A stretch of DNA of 64,000 bases from Sporosarcina koreensis (GTDB lineage Bacteria > Bacillota > Bacilli > Bacillales_A > Planococcaceae). Below are positions 44,107-52,864 of the stretch, in pieces. The notes under the pieces are model-generated. The model was given only the letters and a program-made list of their open reading frames with translations, made no database searches and was not told where the DNA came from. Numbering within the stretch: the first letter of the stretch is position 1; each line of letters starts with the position of its first letter. Position numbers and translations under genes: made by a program. Where the stretch lies: the NCBI RefSeq assembly GCF_000826145.2, contig NZ_LN651337.1, forward strand, positions 809,774 through 873,773, in the 5' to 3' direction.

Positions 44107-45431
44107 TACTGCCCTTTCCTCGCCTTCTGCTGCAGGGGAAGGTCCAGCCGGGTGAGATCCTCGTAGGTTTCACGGCGGATCACGAGCTGGTGGTGTCCCT
44201 CCTCGGCAAATACTACCGCCGGCCGCGGCAGCCGGTTATAATTACCGGCCATTGAGTACGTATAAGCACCTGTGCAGAAAACGGCGAGCAAGTCACCTTC
44301 CTGAAGCCGCGGGAGCGTGGCATCGGTAATCAGTTTGTCTCCGGATTCGCAGCATTTTCCGGCGATGGTCACACGCGTATCATGTGGACTGTGCATCTGC
44401 TGAGCAGCTGCCGCCGTATATTTGGCATCATACAATGCCGGACGGATATTATCCGACATGCCTCCGTCGACCGCGATGTATGTCCGTATGCCGGGCACCT
44501 GCTTTTCACTGCCTGCAGTGTAGAGGGTCGTCCCGGCGTCGCCGACCAGCGAGCGGCCGGGTTCTATCCATATCTCGGGCATCGGGTATCCCCATTCCTC
44601 TGACAGGCCGGATACCACTTCCGCCATCTCCTCGGCATACTGCATCGGTTCCAGCGGCCTGTCTTCGTCCGTGTACCGGATGCCGAACCCGCCGCCGAGA
44701 TTGAGGACGGAACATACGAAACCATGTTCGTCACGCCATGCTTTCATTTTCTCCATCAAGGAATGCGCAGCGTGCGTGAACGCTTCCGTTTCGAAGATCT
44801 GGGACCCGATATGGCAATGGAGACCAAGCACCTCGACGTATGGCATGTCCGCTGCCCGTCTGAACGCCTCATCCGCCTGACCGTTCTTCAGATCGAAACC
44901 GAACTTCGAATCTTCCTGTCCCGTCGTGATGAATTCATGGGTATGCGCTTCGATTCCCGGTGTCACACGGAGAAGGATTTTCATCGTCTGCTTCCGGGAC
45001 TGGGCGATTTCGCTGATCATTCCAAGTTCAAGGAAATTATCTGCCACGATACATCCTATTTTTTCGTCAAACGCAAAATTCAATTCCATGTAACTCTTGT
45101 TGTTGCCATGGAAATGGATGCGCTCACGCGGGAAATCCGCCTGGACGGCGGTGAAGAGCTCTCCGCCTGACACGACATCCAGGGACAGGCCTTCCTCTGC
45201 GGCCAGCTGATAGATGGCGACGGAAGAGAACGCTTTGCTGGCATACGCAACCTGTGCCTGCACACCCATCTTCCTGAAAGCTGCCTGGAAGCCGGCAGCC
45301 CGTTCACGGATAAGTGCTGTATCGTAGACGACAACCGGTGTTCCGTAAATATGAGCAAGATCGACTGAGTCCACTCCGCCAATCATAAGATGGCCCTGTT
45401 CGTTCACTGTCTGAGTTCCGTATAATTCCAT
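44106..45431 (-). CDS. lysA: Diaminopimelate decarboxylase
   Basis: LysA makes L-lysine from meso-diaminopimelate with PLP. The 441-residue protein has the PLP lysine K66 (VAYASKAFSS), GLHCHIGSQI near residue 200 and GGGFGIRYT near 240, with the C-terminal CESGD box near 345. GGGAGG precedes ATG 45431. In B. subtilis lysA also follows the spoVA operon. A perfect nine-base inverted repeat lies 38 bases upstream (45469-45493). A small membrane ORF starts at its stop. Confidence 0.96.
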   Translation of the reverse strand: MELYGTQTVNEQGHLMIGGVDSVDLAHIYGTPVVVYDTALIRERAAGFQAAFRKMGVQAQVAYASKAFSSVAIYQLAAEEGLSLDVVSGGELFTAVQADFPRERIHFHGNNKSYMELNFAFDEKIGCIVADNFLELGMISEIAQSRKQTMKILLRVTPGIEAHTHEFITTGQEDSKFGFDLKNGQADEAFRRAADMPYVEVLGLHCHIGSQIFETEAFTHAAHSLMEKMKAWRDEHGFVCSVLNLGGGFGIRYTDEDRPLEPMQYAEEMAEVVSGLSEEWGYPMPEIWIEPGRSLVGDAGTTLYTAGSEKQVPGIRTYIAVDGGMSDNIRPALYDAKYTAAAAQQMHSPHDTRVTIAGKCCESGDKLITDATLPRLQEGDLLAVFCTGAYTYSMAGNYNRLPRPAVVFAEEGHHQLVIRRETYEDLTRLDLPLQQKARKGQ

Positions 45432-45468
45432 ACGCCAGTCCCTCCCTTTCCGTTATGCAGTTCGTCAC

Positions 45469-45493
45469 CTGTTTTCCGGCGATTGGAAAACAG
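45469..45493. repeat. Inverted repeat upstream of lysA
   Basis: CTGTTTTCC and GGAAAACAG form a perfect nine-base stem with a seven-base loop in the gap between spoVAF and lysA. There is no following T-run, so it is not a classic terminator. Confidence 0.6.
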
Positions 45494-45538
45494 TATCTAT
45501 GGACAAATCTAACATAAGTCAGGAGGGCAGGCAATGAC

Positions 45539-46987
45539 CTATGGCATCCGGCTCCGTTTCGGCGAATGGGTGATGAACGGACGCGGCATGTCTTCAGTCA
45601 TCGGCATGCGCAGAAGTATGCGCATCATGGCTTTCGGGAAGAACGGCAGCAGCGGCCACAAGTATGGCGTGTTGAGCGGTTTCATGGAACTCAGGTAATA
45701 GACCAGCACGGCCAGCATGATGAAGAACCCGGGAGCTCCGGCTGCGGCTGCCGCAATCAGCAGAGCGATCCGGAATATCTTTGTCGTGATGCTCAGTTCA
45801 TAGGATGGGATTGCAAATGTCAGGATCGCACTGACCGCTACGTATAGGACGACTTCGCCCGTGAAGAGACCGACATCAATTGCGACCTGGCCGATGACGA
45901 TAGCCGCCACGAGCCCCATGGCGGTCGTCATCGGTGTCGGCGTGTGGATGGCCGCCATCCTCAGGACTTCGATCCCAAGATCAGCCAGCAAAAGCTGGAC
46001 GAAGAGCGGAACGGCACCCGGATCATCGGGGCCGATATAATGCAGGAACTGCGGGATATACTGTGTCTTGGTGGCGAGCAGATACCAGAAAGGAAGCAGC
46101 AGCAGACTGAATAGCGCACCGGCCAGCCGGAGCATCCGGACGAATGTTCCGATGAAAGGGGCCTGACGGTATTCCTCCGCGTGCTGCAGATGATCGAAAA
46201 TCGTAGTCGGCACGAGGATAGCAGAAGGAGATGTGTCAACAATCAATGCAATATGGCCTTCCAGGAGATGGGCCGCGCAAATATCCGGCCGTTCCGTGTA
46301 CCTTACGAACGGCATCGGATTGAACCGCTGCTTGAACAGGAACTCTTCCAGCGATTTGTCGGTCATCGTCAATCCGTCCGTCTTGATATCATCAAGCCGT
46401 TTCCGGATGCCGTCGAGCATTTTTTCATTCGCCGCGCCTTTCATATAGGCGATGGCCACGTCCGTCTTGCCGACTGCGGACACTTGGTGCATCTCGAAAC
46501 GCAGATTGTCCGTCCGGAGCCTTCTGCGGACCAGTGTCGTGTTCTGCAGGATGTTTTCCGTGAATCCGTCCCGTGAACCGCGGATGACTTTCTCGTTGTC
46601 CGGCTCTTCCGGCTGCCTGCCCGGATAGCTCCGCACATCGATGAGAATCGTGAAACCATCCTCGGTGATGAAAGCCGCAAGTCCGCTTAGCAGTGACGTC
46701 AGCAGATTGTCTCGGCTCTTCGGCTGCTCCACTGCATGATATGGAAAGAAGGAAAGCAACTTCTCACCTGTATCGTGAGAAGTTGTGACTTCTTTGGACT
46801 GATCCTGCATTTCCGTCAGCAGCGTCGTGACGGTTTGTCCATCTACCAGGCCGTTGACGTACAGCATCAGGACAGGCAGATCATACAGATGCAGCTCCCG
46901 GGAGACGGCGTCATATGTTTCCCCTGTACCGAACTTATCGACAAACCAGGCTTCCGCTTCACGTTTTGTTGCAAATAAAGGATTCAT
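45539..46987 (-). CDS. spoVAF: Spore membrane protein SpoVAF (GerA family)
   Basis: SpoVAF is related to GerAA-type germinant receptor subunits and sits in the spore inner membrane, where it speeds germination. The 482-residue protein has a soluble first half (RSYPGRQPEEPDNEKVIRGSRDGFTENI near residue 120) and four to five membrane helices after residue 285. Its start follows the sigF stop with no gap. In B. subtilis spoVAA-AE lie between sigF and spoVAF; here they are missing. Confidence 0.9.
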   Translation of the reverse strand: MNPLFATKREAEAWFVDKFGTGETYDAVSRELHLYDLPVLMLYVNGLVDGQTVTTLLTEMQDQSKEVTTSHDTGEKLLSFFPYHAVEQPKSRDNLLTSLLSGLAAFITEDGFTILIDVRSYPGRQPEEPDNEKVIRGSRDGFTENILQNTTLVRRRLRTDNLRFEMHQVSAVGKTDVAIAYMKGAANEKMLDGIRKRLDDIKTDGLTMTDKSLEEFLFKQRFNPMPFVRYTERPDICAAHLLEGHIALIVDTSPSAILVPTTIFDHLQHAEEYRQAPFIGTFVRMLRLAGALFSLLLLPFWYLLATKTQYIPQFLHYIGPDDPGAVPLFVQLLLADLGIEVLRMAAIHTPTPMTTAMGLVAAIVIGQVAIDVGLFTGEVVLYVAVSAILTFAIPSYELSITTKIFRIALLIAAAAAGAPGFFIMLAVLVYYLSSMKPLNTPYLWPLLPFFPKAMMRILLRMPMTEDMPRPFITHSPKRSRMP

Positions 46988-47773
46988 CTACTGATCAGCC
47001 CTCGCTTTTTCTAATGGTTCCTCTGCCGCTGCGCCCATCCAGGTCTTCAGCTGTGCCAGTATTTTCTTCTCCAGCCGGGATACTTGCACCTGCGAAATTC
47101 CGATCCGCTCTGCAATATCACTCTGCGTGCAGTCGAGATAATAGCGCATATAAATGATCGTCTGATCCCGTTTGTTGAGCCTTGAGACGACATCGCGGAG
47201 CGGAATGTGATCGAACAGCCTTGCAGACCGGTCATCTTTCAGCTGATCCATCAGGGTCAGGCTGTCTCCATCGCTGTCATAGAGCTGTTCGTGGAGGGAA
47301 GCCGGATCCCGCAATGCGTCCGACGCCAGGATGATGTCGTCCACTGAGACGTCCAGCTCGGCGGACAGCTCCGAAATGGAAGGCGACGTCCCGTATTTCT
47401 TCACATAATTATCAGTGGCATGCCGGATTTTAAAGCTCAGTTCCCGGATGGATCTGCTCACTTTCACCATGCCGTCATCCCTCAGGAAGCGCTGGATCTC
47501 TCCGACGATCATGGGGACTGCATACGTGGAAAATTTTACATCGTACGACAAATCGAATTTGTCGACGGATTTCATGAGACCGATACAGCCGATCTGAAAG
47601 AGATCTTCCAAGTCTGCACCACGCGATGCGAATCGCTGGACAATCGACCAGACGAGCCGTGTGTTTCCTTCTATCATCCGGCGCCGCGATTCTTTGTCGC
47701 CTGCTTGGGACTGTTGAATCAGCATTCTCATTTCCTCTTGGGATAGAAGTGCTTCAGTTTTTTCAACAGACAT
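46988..47773 (-). CDS. sigF: Forespore sigma factor F
   Basis: Sigma F is the first forespore-specific sigma factor. The 261-residue protein has region 2 (GNTRLVWSIVQRFASRGADLEDLFQIGCIGLMKSVDKFDLSYDVKFSTYAVPMI), region 3 and region 4 with the recognition helix QSDIAERIGISQVQVSRLEK. It follows spoIIAB by nine bases as the third gene of the spoIIA operon. AGGTGAC precedes ATG 47773. Confidence 0.97.
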   Translation of the reverse strand: MSVEKTEALLSQEEMRMLIQQSQAGDKESRRRMIEGNTRLVWSIVQRFASRGADLEDLFQIGCIGLMKSVDKFDLSYDVKFSTYAVPMIVGEIQRFLRDDGMVKVSRSIRELSFKIRHATDNYVKKYGTSPSISELSAELDVSVDDIILASDALRDPASLHEQLYDSDGDSLTLMDQLKDDRSARLFDHIPLRDVVSRLNKRDQTIIYMRYYLDCTQSDIAERIGISQVQVSRLEKKILAQLKTWMGAAAEEPLEKARADQ

Positions 47774-47782
47774 ATTCTTCGG

Positions 47783-48229
47783 TCACCTCATTCTGCTTTT
47801 TTCCGTGACCGGAGAAAATGTTTTTTCGAAACGGACGACAGTCCCCTGCCCGATGGCAGATTCGACAGACAGCGAATCCGCAAAGCTTTCCATGATCGTA
47901 AAGCCCATCCCGGATCGTTCGAGAAGCGGCTTTGTTGTGAACATCGGCTCCATCGCCTGGTCCACGTCGAAGATGCCATTGCCTTCGTCCTTCACTGTCA
48001 TCGTCACTTTGCTGTCTTCGATTTTGGCGTGGATGGTCACTTCCCGGATGCCGTCACAGTCATAGCCATGGATGATCGCATTCGTGACTGCTTCGGAAAC
48101 GATCGTCTTGAACTCGGACAGTTCTTCGAGCGTCGGGTCCAGCGGTGTGATGAAGCACGTCATCGTCATTCTGGCGAGTGCTTCGTTTTCTTCATGTGCG
48201 ACAAATGACAATGTCATCTCATTGTTCAT
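47783..48229 (-). CDS. spoIIAB: Anti-sigma F factor and kinase SpoIIAB
   Basis: SpoIIAB binds sigma F with ATP and phosphorylates SpoIIAA. The 148-residue protein is a GHKL ATPase with SEAVTNAIIHGYD (N-box), DEGNGIFD (G1) and SGMGFTIMESF (G2). It overlaps the end of spoIIAA by 11 bases, which should keep the two made in step. Length equals that of B. subtilis (about 146). Confidence 0.97.
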   Translation of the reverse strand: MNNEMTLSFVAHEENEALARMTMTCFITPLDPTLEELSEFKTIVSEAVTNAIIHGYDCDGIREVTIHAKIEDSKVTMTVKDEGNGIFDVDQAMEPMFTTKPLLERSGMGFTIMESFADSLSVESAIGQGTVVRFEKTFSPVTEKSRMR

Positions 48230-48572
48230 GTAAAACCCCTCCGATTTCCCCTATCGCATTTTCTACGGTGCCGCGCCTCAATACATCTCCGAGCCCCGAA
48301 AACTGAAAGATCTTTTCCATAGTCGGGGACGGATTCAGAATCAGCGTCTCCCCCTGCTGCGGGGCAAGATCGCGCATCCTCCCGAGAACAAGCCCGATTC
48401 CCGAACTGTCCATGAAACTCAAGTGTGTAAGATCCCAAATGATCGCATGCGCCGTCCCGCTGAAGATCTCCGAAGAGATTTGTGTCCGGATCCGGTTCGC
48501 CTCATGATTCCCTAATTCTCCCTGCAGCGTCACGACAATGATTCCATCAGGTGTAATTGACATTTGTGTCAC
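48219..48572 (-). CDS. spoIIAA: Anti-anti-sigma factor SpoIIAA (GTG start)
   Basis: Dephosphorylated SpoIIAA frees sigma F from SpoIIAB. The 117-residue STAS protein has the phosphorylated serine S56 in SFMDSSGIG, the same length as B. subtilis. GTG 48572 is chosen because AAGGAGG lies eight bases upstream, whereas the longer frame to 48635 has no signal. A sigma H-like promoter is placed 24-53 bases upstream. The dacF gene that precedes it in B. subtilis is missing. Confidence 0.95.
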   Translation of the reverse strand: MTQMSITPDGIIVVTLQGELGNHEANRIRTQISSEIFSGTAHAIIWDLTHLSFMDSSGIGLVLGRMRDLAPQQGETLILNPSPTMEKIFQFSGLGDVLRRGTVENAIGEIGGVLHEQ

Positions 48573-48595
48573 GTGTACCGCCTCCTTCCCGCCCT

Positions 48596-48625
48596 CTATT
48601 CTGCGGCGGTCGGACGGAACCCTTC
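48596..48625 (-). promoter_or_regulatory. Sigma H-type promoter for the spoIIA operon
   Basis: Minus strand GAAGGGTTC (48617-48625), 12-base spacer, GCAGAATAG (48596-48604). The sigma H consensus is RNAGGAWWW and RNNGAATWW with 11-12 bases between; one -35 base, the last -35 base and the last -10 base differ. B. subtilis spoIIA is transcribed by sigma H. Confidence 0.6.
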
Positions 48626-48726
48626 TCGGTGACAAAACTAGTCAAAACTAGTGGAAAGCACTGTTATTCCGACAATTGTTTCTCCGGTCAGTGTGAACAG
48701 ATTCGGCCGTGATTAGACATGAAACC

Positions 48727-48763
48727 AAAAAAACACCATCCGGAATGAATACGGATGGTGTTT
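48727..48763 (-). terminator. Intrinsic terminator after pdp
   Basis: Minus-strand stem ACACCATCCG / CGGATGGTGT with a nine-base loop, then seven T. It separates pdp from the spoIIA operon upstream region. Confidence 0.9.
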
Positions 48764-48782
48764 CCTATGGCAAGTCCTATTG

Positions 48783-50096
48783 TCACTTTGCAATCCGGTC
48801 GATGACTTTGTAAATCAGTTCCGGCCGCTTCTGCGGATGCCGTGAAACGTGAATATGCTGTACCAGCATTTTCTCTGTCTGCTGGGTCTGTTCCGAGTTG
48901 GCATGGATGACGGCGATCGTTTCGCCGGCCTGGACGGCATCCCCGATCTTTTTCTTGAGGACGATTCCGACAGCCAAGTCGATTTCGTCTTCTTTCGTCG
49001 CCCGTCCCGCTCCAAGGAGCATTGCAGCGACGCCGATTTCATCTGCTTCCATCTTCGAAATATACCCTGTTGATGTCGACTTGACCTCTCTGACGATAGA
49101 TGCCTTCGGCAGGAGCTCGGGGTTGCGGGCGATCTCAGGATTGCCTCCCTGGGCTTCGAGGAACTTGGCGAAGAGTTCAAGCGCGGAGCCATCATCGATG
49201 ACACGCTGCAGCTGCTGACGCGCCTCCTTCGTATCCTTCGCTTTCCCGCCTGCAATGAGCATTTTGCTGCCGAGGACGAGACAGAGTTCCGTCAGATCAT
49301 CCGGCCCCTGCCCTTTCAGCGTTTCGATCGCTTCCTTCACTTCCAGCGCATTGCCGATCGCATATCCGAGCGGCTGGCTCATATCCGATATGACGGCAAT
49401 CGTATGGCGGCCGACCTCGCTGCCGATGTCGACCATCGCCTCGGCCAGAACCTCTGCATCCTCCGGTGTTTTCATGAAGGCGCCGTCCCCCGTTTTGACA
49501 TCCAGCACGATTGCGTCCGCTCCAGCAGCGATCTTCTTGCTCATGATCGAACTCGCAATCAGCGGAATGCTGTCCACTGTGGCTGTAACGTCGCGCAGCG
49601 CATACAGTTTCTTATCGGCAGGTGTCAAATTCCCGCTTTGACCGATGACCGCGATTTTCAGGTCATTCACCTGACGGACAAATTCCTCTTCCGTAATCTC
49701 GACATGGAACCCATCGATGGCTTCCAGCTTGTCGAGAGTGCCTCCTGTGTGGCCGAGACCTCTCCCGCTCATCTTGGCAACGGGCACACCGCATGCTGCC
49801 ACCAGTGGGGCAAGGATGAGCGTCGTCGTGTCCCCGACACCTCCTGTGGAATGTTTGTCCACTTTGATGCCTTCGATGGCGGACAGATCGATCCTGTCTC
49901 CCGAGTCCGCCATCGCCATTGTCAATGCTCCCTGCTCTTCAGGCTCCATGCCCGAGAAATAGGTTGCCATCAAAAATGCACTTGCCTGGTAATCTTGGAT
50001 GGATCCATCCGTATAACCGTTCACGAAATACCTGATCTCCGCTTCCGACAGCGTATCCCCGTCTCTCTTCTTCTGAATTACATCGACCATCCTCAT
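48783..50096 (-). CDS. pdp: Pyrimidine-nucleoside phosphorylase
   Basis: Pdp splits uridine and thymidine into base and (deoxy)ribose-1-phosphate. The 437-residue protein has [21 protein letters not shown] near residue 81 and [18 protein letters not shown] near 108, the phosphate and base site. ATG 50096 ([12 protein letters not shown]) is chosen, with GGTG upstream. It overlaps the deoB end region by a few bases and should feed its product to deoB. In B. subtilis this place holds pupG and dacF instead. Confidence 0.95.
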   Translation of the reverse strand: MRMVDVIQKKRDGDTLSEAEIRYFVNGYTDGSIQDYQASAFLMATYFSGMEPEEQGALTMAMADSGDRIDLSAIEGIKVDKHSTGGVGDTTTLILAPLVAACGVPVAKMSGRGLGHTGGTLDKLEAIDGFHVEITEEEFVRQVNDLKIAVIGQSGNLTPADKKLYALRDVTATVDSIPLIASSIMSKKIAAGADAIVLDVKTGDGAFMKTPEDAEVLAEAMVDIGSEVGRHTIAVISDMSQPLGYAIGNALEVKEAIETLKGQGPDDLTELCLVLGSKMLIAGGKAKDTKEARQQLQRVIDDGSALELFAKFLEAQGGNPEIARNPELLPKASIVREVKSTSTGYISKMEADEIGVAAMLLGAGRATKEDEIDLAVGIVLKKKIGDAVQAGETIAVIHANSEQTQQTEKMLVQHIHVSRHPQKRPELIYKVIDRIAK

Positions 50097-50101
50097 GTCT
50101 A

Positions 50102-51301
50102 TCACCGAACCTTTTCTATAAGTACTTGCAGGAAGCTCTCTCCGAATTCAGGCGCCGTGACATGGAAGTTCTCGGCGACGGTTGCACCGATATCCGCAAA
50201 CGTCTTGCGGAGCGGCAGCGATCCTCCGCTCTCGAACGATGGCGAGTATACGAGAAGCGGTACATACTCACGTGTATGGTCCGTTCCTGCATGGATCGGA
50301 TCGTTTCCGTGATCTGCCGTGATGATCAGCAGGTCATCCCCACGCAGGCGCTCCATGATCTCCGGCAGACGCGCGTCGAATTCCTGCAGTGCATCCCCAT
50401 ATCCCTGCGGATCCCGCCGGTGACCGAACAAGGCGTCGAAATCCACCAGATTCGTGAAGCTGAGACCATGGAAGTCTTCCTCCATTTCAATCAGCAGCTT
50501 ATCGACACCATCCATGTTGCTTTTCGTACGGACCGCCTTCGTCACACCTTCGTTATTGAAGATGTCCGAAATCTTGCCGACTGCGACGACATCCAGACCT
50601 TCGTCCTTGAGCGCGTTCATGACTGTCGGTGAGAACGGTTTCAATGCGTAATCATGTCGATTGGACGTCCGGGTGAAACTTCCCGGCTCCCCGATAAACG
50701 GGCGGGCAATGACACGGCCGACGAGGAATTCCGGCTGCAGTGTCAGCTCGCGGGCGATTTCACAGATTCTGTACTGCTCCTCCAGCGGGATGATCTCTTC
50801 ATGGGCTGCGATCTGGAGCACGGGATCTGCCGACGTATAGACGATGAGCGCACCGGTTTCCATATGTTCTTCCCCGTATTCCTCGATGACAGCTGTCCCG
50901 CTTGCCGGCGCATTGCAGATGACTTTCCGGCCGGTCCGTTCTTCCAACTGGCTGACGAGTTCCTCCGGGAAACCGTTCGGATATACTTTGAACGGTTTAT
51001 CGATATTGAGGCCCATGATCTCCCAGTGGCCGGTCATCGTATCTTTGCCGACGGATGCTTCCTGCATTTTTCCATAGAACCCGATCGGCTCCTGCTCTTC
51101 AGGGACGCCGGGGATCTTTTTGATGTTGGACAGGCCCATACGTGCCATGTGCGGCAGCTGGAGACCGTTTTCCATATGGTCCCCTATGTGGCCGAGTGTA
51201 TCGGCACCTTCGTCTCCGAACAGGTGTGCATCCGGTGCTTCTCCGATACCGACGGAATCGAGTACGATCAGATGGATTCTTTCAAATGAACTTTTCGTCA
51301 T
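50102..51301 (-). CDS. deoB: Phosphopentomutase
   Basis: DeoB (Drm) interconverts ribose-1- and ribose-5-phosphate, bringing nucleoside sugars into central metabolism. The 399-residue protein has the alkaline-phosphatase-like metal sites [11 protein letters not shown] near residue 15 and TADHGNDP near 330. It follows xerD by 25 bases and precedes pdp directly, making a xerD-deoB-pdp unit. GGAGG lies before ATG 51301. Confidence 0.96.
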   Translation of the reverse strand: MTKSSFERIHLIVLDSVGIGEAPDAHLFGDEGADTLGHIGDHMENGLQLPHMARMGLSNIKKIPGVPEEQEPIGFYGKMQEASVGKDTMTGHWEIMGLNIDKPFKVYPNGFPEELVSQLEERTGRKVICNAPASGTAVIEEYGEEHMETGALIVYTSADPVLQIAAHEEIIPLEEQYRICEIARELTLQPEFLVGRVIARPFIGEPGSFTRTSNRHDYALKPFSPTVMNALKDEGLDVVAVGKISDIFNNEGVTKAVRTKSNMDGVDKLLIEMEEDFHGLSFTNLVDFDALFGHRRDPQGYGDALQEFDARLPEIMERLRGDDLLIITADHGNDPIHAGTDHTREYVPLLVYSPSFESGGSLPLRKTFADIGATVAENFHVTAPEFGESFLQVLIEKVR

Positions 51302-51326
51302 AATTCTTTTCCTCCTTCAGTTTCCC

Positions 51327-52220
51327 TTATGCTCTCGGATGGTACTGGCTGTACACATCTTTGAGGCGTGTCCTGCTTACGTGCGTATAGATTTGTGTGG
51401 TGGAGATGTCGGCATGTCCGAGCATTTCCTGGACAGCGCGCAGATCCGCCCCGTTTTCCACCAGATGGGTGGCAAACGAATGCCGCAGCATGTGGGGGGT
51501 CAGTTTTCTGCTCAGCTGGGCCTTTTCAGCGACATCCTGCAGCAGGCTCCAGATGCTCTGCCGCGTCAGCCGGCCGCCGCGTGCATTGAGGAACAGTGCA
51601 TCTTTGGAAGCGGCGGCAGCAAACTCGGGCCGGACTGTCTCCATGTATATTGTACACGCTTTCACAGCCGAACTGCCGAGCGGGATGATCCTCTCTTTCC
51701 CGCCTTTGCCGAACACCCTTGCAAAGCCCATTATACCATTCAGATCGTCGGTATTCATGCCTATCAGTTCACTGACACGCATCCCTGTTCCGTAGAGCAG
51801 TTCCAATATGGCAGTGTCCCGCCTGTTTTGCGGGGATTCGCCGCCGGCCGCCCGGATGATGCTGTCCACTTCTTTGACGGACAGTACACGGGGGAGCTTC
51901 TTCTCGAGTTTCGGGAGCTCCAGGTGGACTGTCGGATCTGTCGGCAGCACCTGGTCACGAAGCAGGAACTGATGGAATGACCGGATGGACGAAATGTGCC
52001 TGGAGATCGTCCTGGATGACTTGCCCTGTTCTTTCAGCAGATGCAGATACTCCAGTATTTTCTGGTGATCGACGGCATCCGTCGCCACTTGCTGGCTGTC
52101 CAGCCACGAGACGTACGGAGCCAGGTCCCGCCTGTAGGATGAAATCGTATTTTCCGCAAGCTGCCGCTCCACTTTCAGGAAATGCAGATAATCCTGCAGC
52201 GGATCTTTCAAATCAGCCAT
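51327..52220 (-). CDS. xerD: Tyrosine recombinase XerD
   Basis: XerD resolves chromosome dimers at dif. The 297-residue protein has all active-site residues: R148 (GTGMRVSEL), K172, H243 and R246 (HMLRHSF), H269 (LGHAD) and Y278. ATG 52220 matches the usual N-terminus but has no Shine-Dalgarno directly upstream. A strong AAGGAGG lies 51 bases away, with a stable hairpin between (52228-52268). Folding would bring the site to nine bases from ATG. It follows fur after a terminator. Confidence 0.94.
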   Translation of the reverse strand: MADLKDPLQDYLHFLKVERQLAENTISSYRRDLAPYVSWLDSQQVATDAVDHQKILEYLHLLKEQGKSSRTISRHISSIRSFHQFLLRDQVLPTDPTVHLELPKLEKKLPRVLSVKEVDSIIRAAGGESPQNRRDTAILELLYGTGMRVSELIGMNTDDLNGIMGFARVFGKGGKERIIPLGSSAVKACTIYMETVRPEFAAAASKDALFLNARGGRLTRQSIWSLLQDVAEKAQLSRKLTPHMLRHSFATHLVENGADLRAVQEMLGHADISTTQIYTHVSRTRLKDVYSQYHPRA

Positions 52221-52227
52221 ACATGAC

Positions 52228-52277
52228 GGCAGTCCGGCAGTTGTTGCCCGAAGGATCGCCGTACTGCCTCCCTCCTT
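52228..52277 (-). promoter_or_regulatory. Shine-Dalgarno and hairpin bridging to xerD start
   Basis: AAGGAGG (52271-52277), two bases, then an 11-base-pair stem GGCAGTACGGC / GCCGGACTGCC with one mismatch and a 19-base loop (52228-52268), then seven bases to ATG 52220. Without the hairpin the effective spacing is nine bases. Confidence 0.6.
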
Positions 52278-52292
52278 TTTCGGATGGAACAG

Positions 52293-52322
52293 TAAAAGAG
52301 GGCAGCACGAAGCCACCCTCTC
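52293..52322 (-). terminator. Intrinsic terminator after fur
   Basis: Minus-strand stem AGAGGGTGGC / GCTGCCCTCT (two G-U pairs), short loop, then TTTT. It abuts the fur stop. Confidence 0.75.
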
Positions 52323-52781
52323 TCACTTTCCCTTTGTATCCCCCTCTGATTTGCATCGTTTGCAAATACCATGGAAGGTGAGCCAATGATCTTTGACTGT
52401 AAATCCAAACCGCTTTTCAACGACTTTCTCCACCTCACCGAGAAGGTCTTCCTGGATTTCATCGACCGTCCCGCATTCGATACAGATCAGATGGTGGTGG
52501 AAGCGGTCCGCCCCCTCCTGCCGTAAATCGTATCGCGCTACGCCGTCGCCGAAATTGATTTTGTTGACCACTTTCAATTCAGTTAATAATTCAAGTGTTC
52601 TGTAGACTGTCGCAAGACCGATCTCCGGGGCTTTTTCCTTTACCAGAAGAAATACATCTTCTGCACTCAGATGGTCTGCTTCATTTTCCAAGAGTACCGC
52701 TACGGTAGCTTCTCGCTGAGGCGTCAATTTATAGCTGGCCCCATGCAGTTGTTTTTTTATGCGTTCGATTCGGCTTTCCAT
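52323..52781 (-). CDS. fur: Ferric uptake regulator Fur
   Basis: Fur represses iron uptake when bound to ferrous iron. The 152-residue protein has a winged helix (LTPQREATVAVLLEN; ATVYRTLELLTEL) and the metal-binding HHHLICIECGTVDE and CKRC (near residue 139) motifs. Position before xerD supports Fur rather than PerR or Zur. A good promoter lies upstream and a terminator downstream, so it is transcribed alone. I found no clear Fur or Per box in its promoter. Confidence 0.94.
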   Translation of the reverse strand: MESRIERIKKQLHGASYKLTPQREATVAVLLENEADHLSAEDVFLLVKEKAPEIGLATVYRTLELLTELKVVNKINFGDGVARYDLRQEGADRFHHHLICIECGTVDEIQEDLLGEVEKVVEKRFGFTVKDHWLTFHGICKRCKSEGDTKGK

Positions 52782-52807
52782 AGGACGCCCCCCTCAAGAA
52801 TGATTCT

Positions 52808-52837
52808 ATTATAGCAAATCGTCATTCGTGTTGACAA
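52808..52837 (-). promoter_or_regulatory. Sigma A promoter for fur
   Basis: Minus strand TTGTCA (52832-52837), 18-base spacer, TATAAT (52808-52813). A six-base repeat GAATGA...TCATTC flanks the -10, a possible operator. Confidence 0.75.
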
Positions 52838-52864
52838 TAGAAAGGAAACCGTCCCGCCGAACGT

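Noticed and set aside
52795-52840. Fur or PerR box in the fur promoter
   Set aside because: One half-site-like TATAAT resembles the consensus but the second half does not match.
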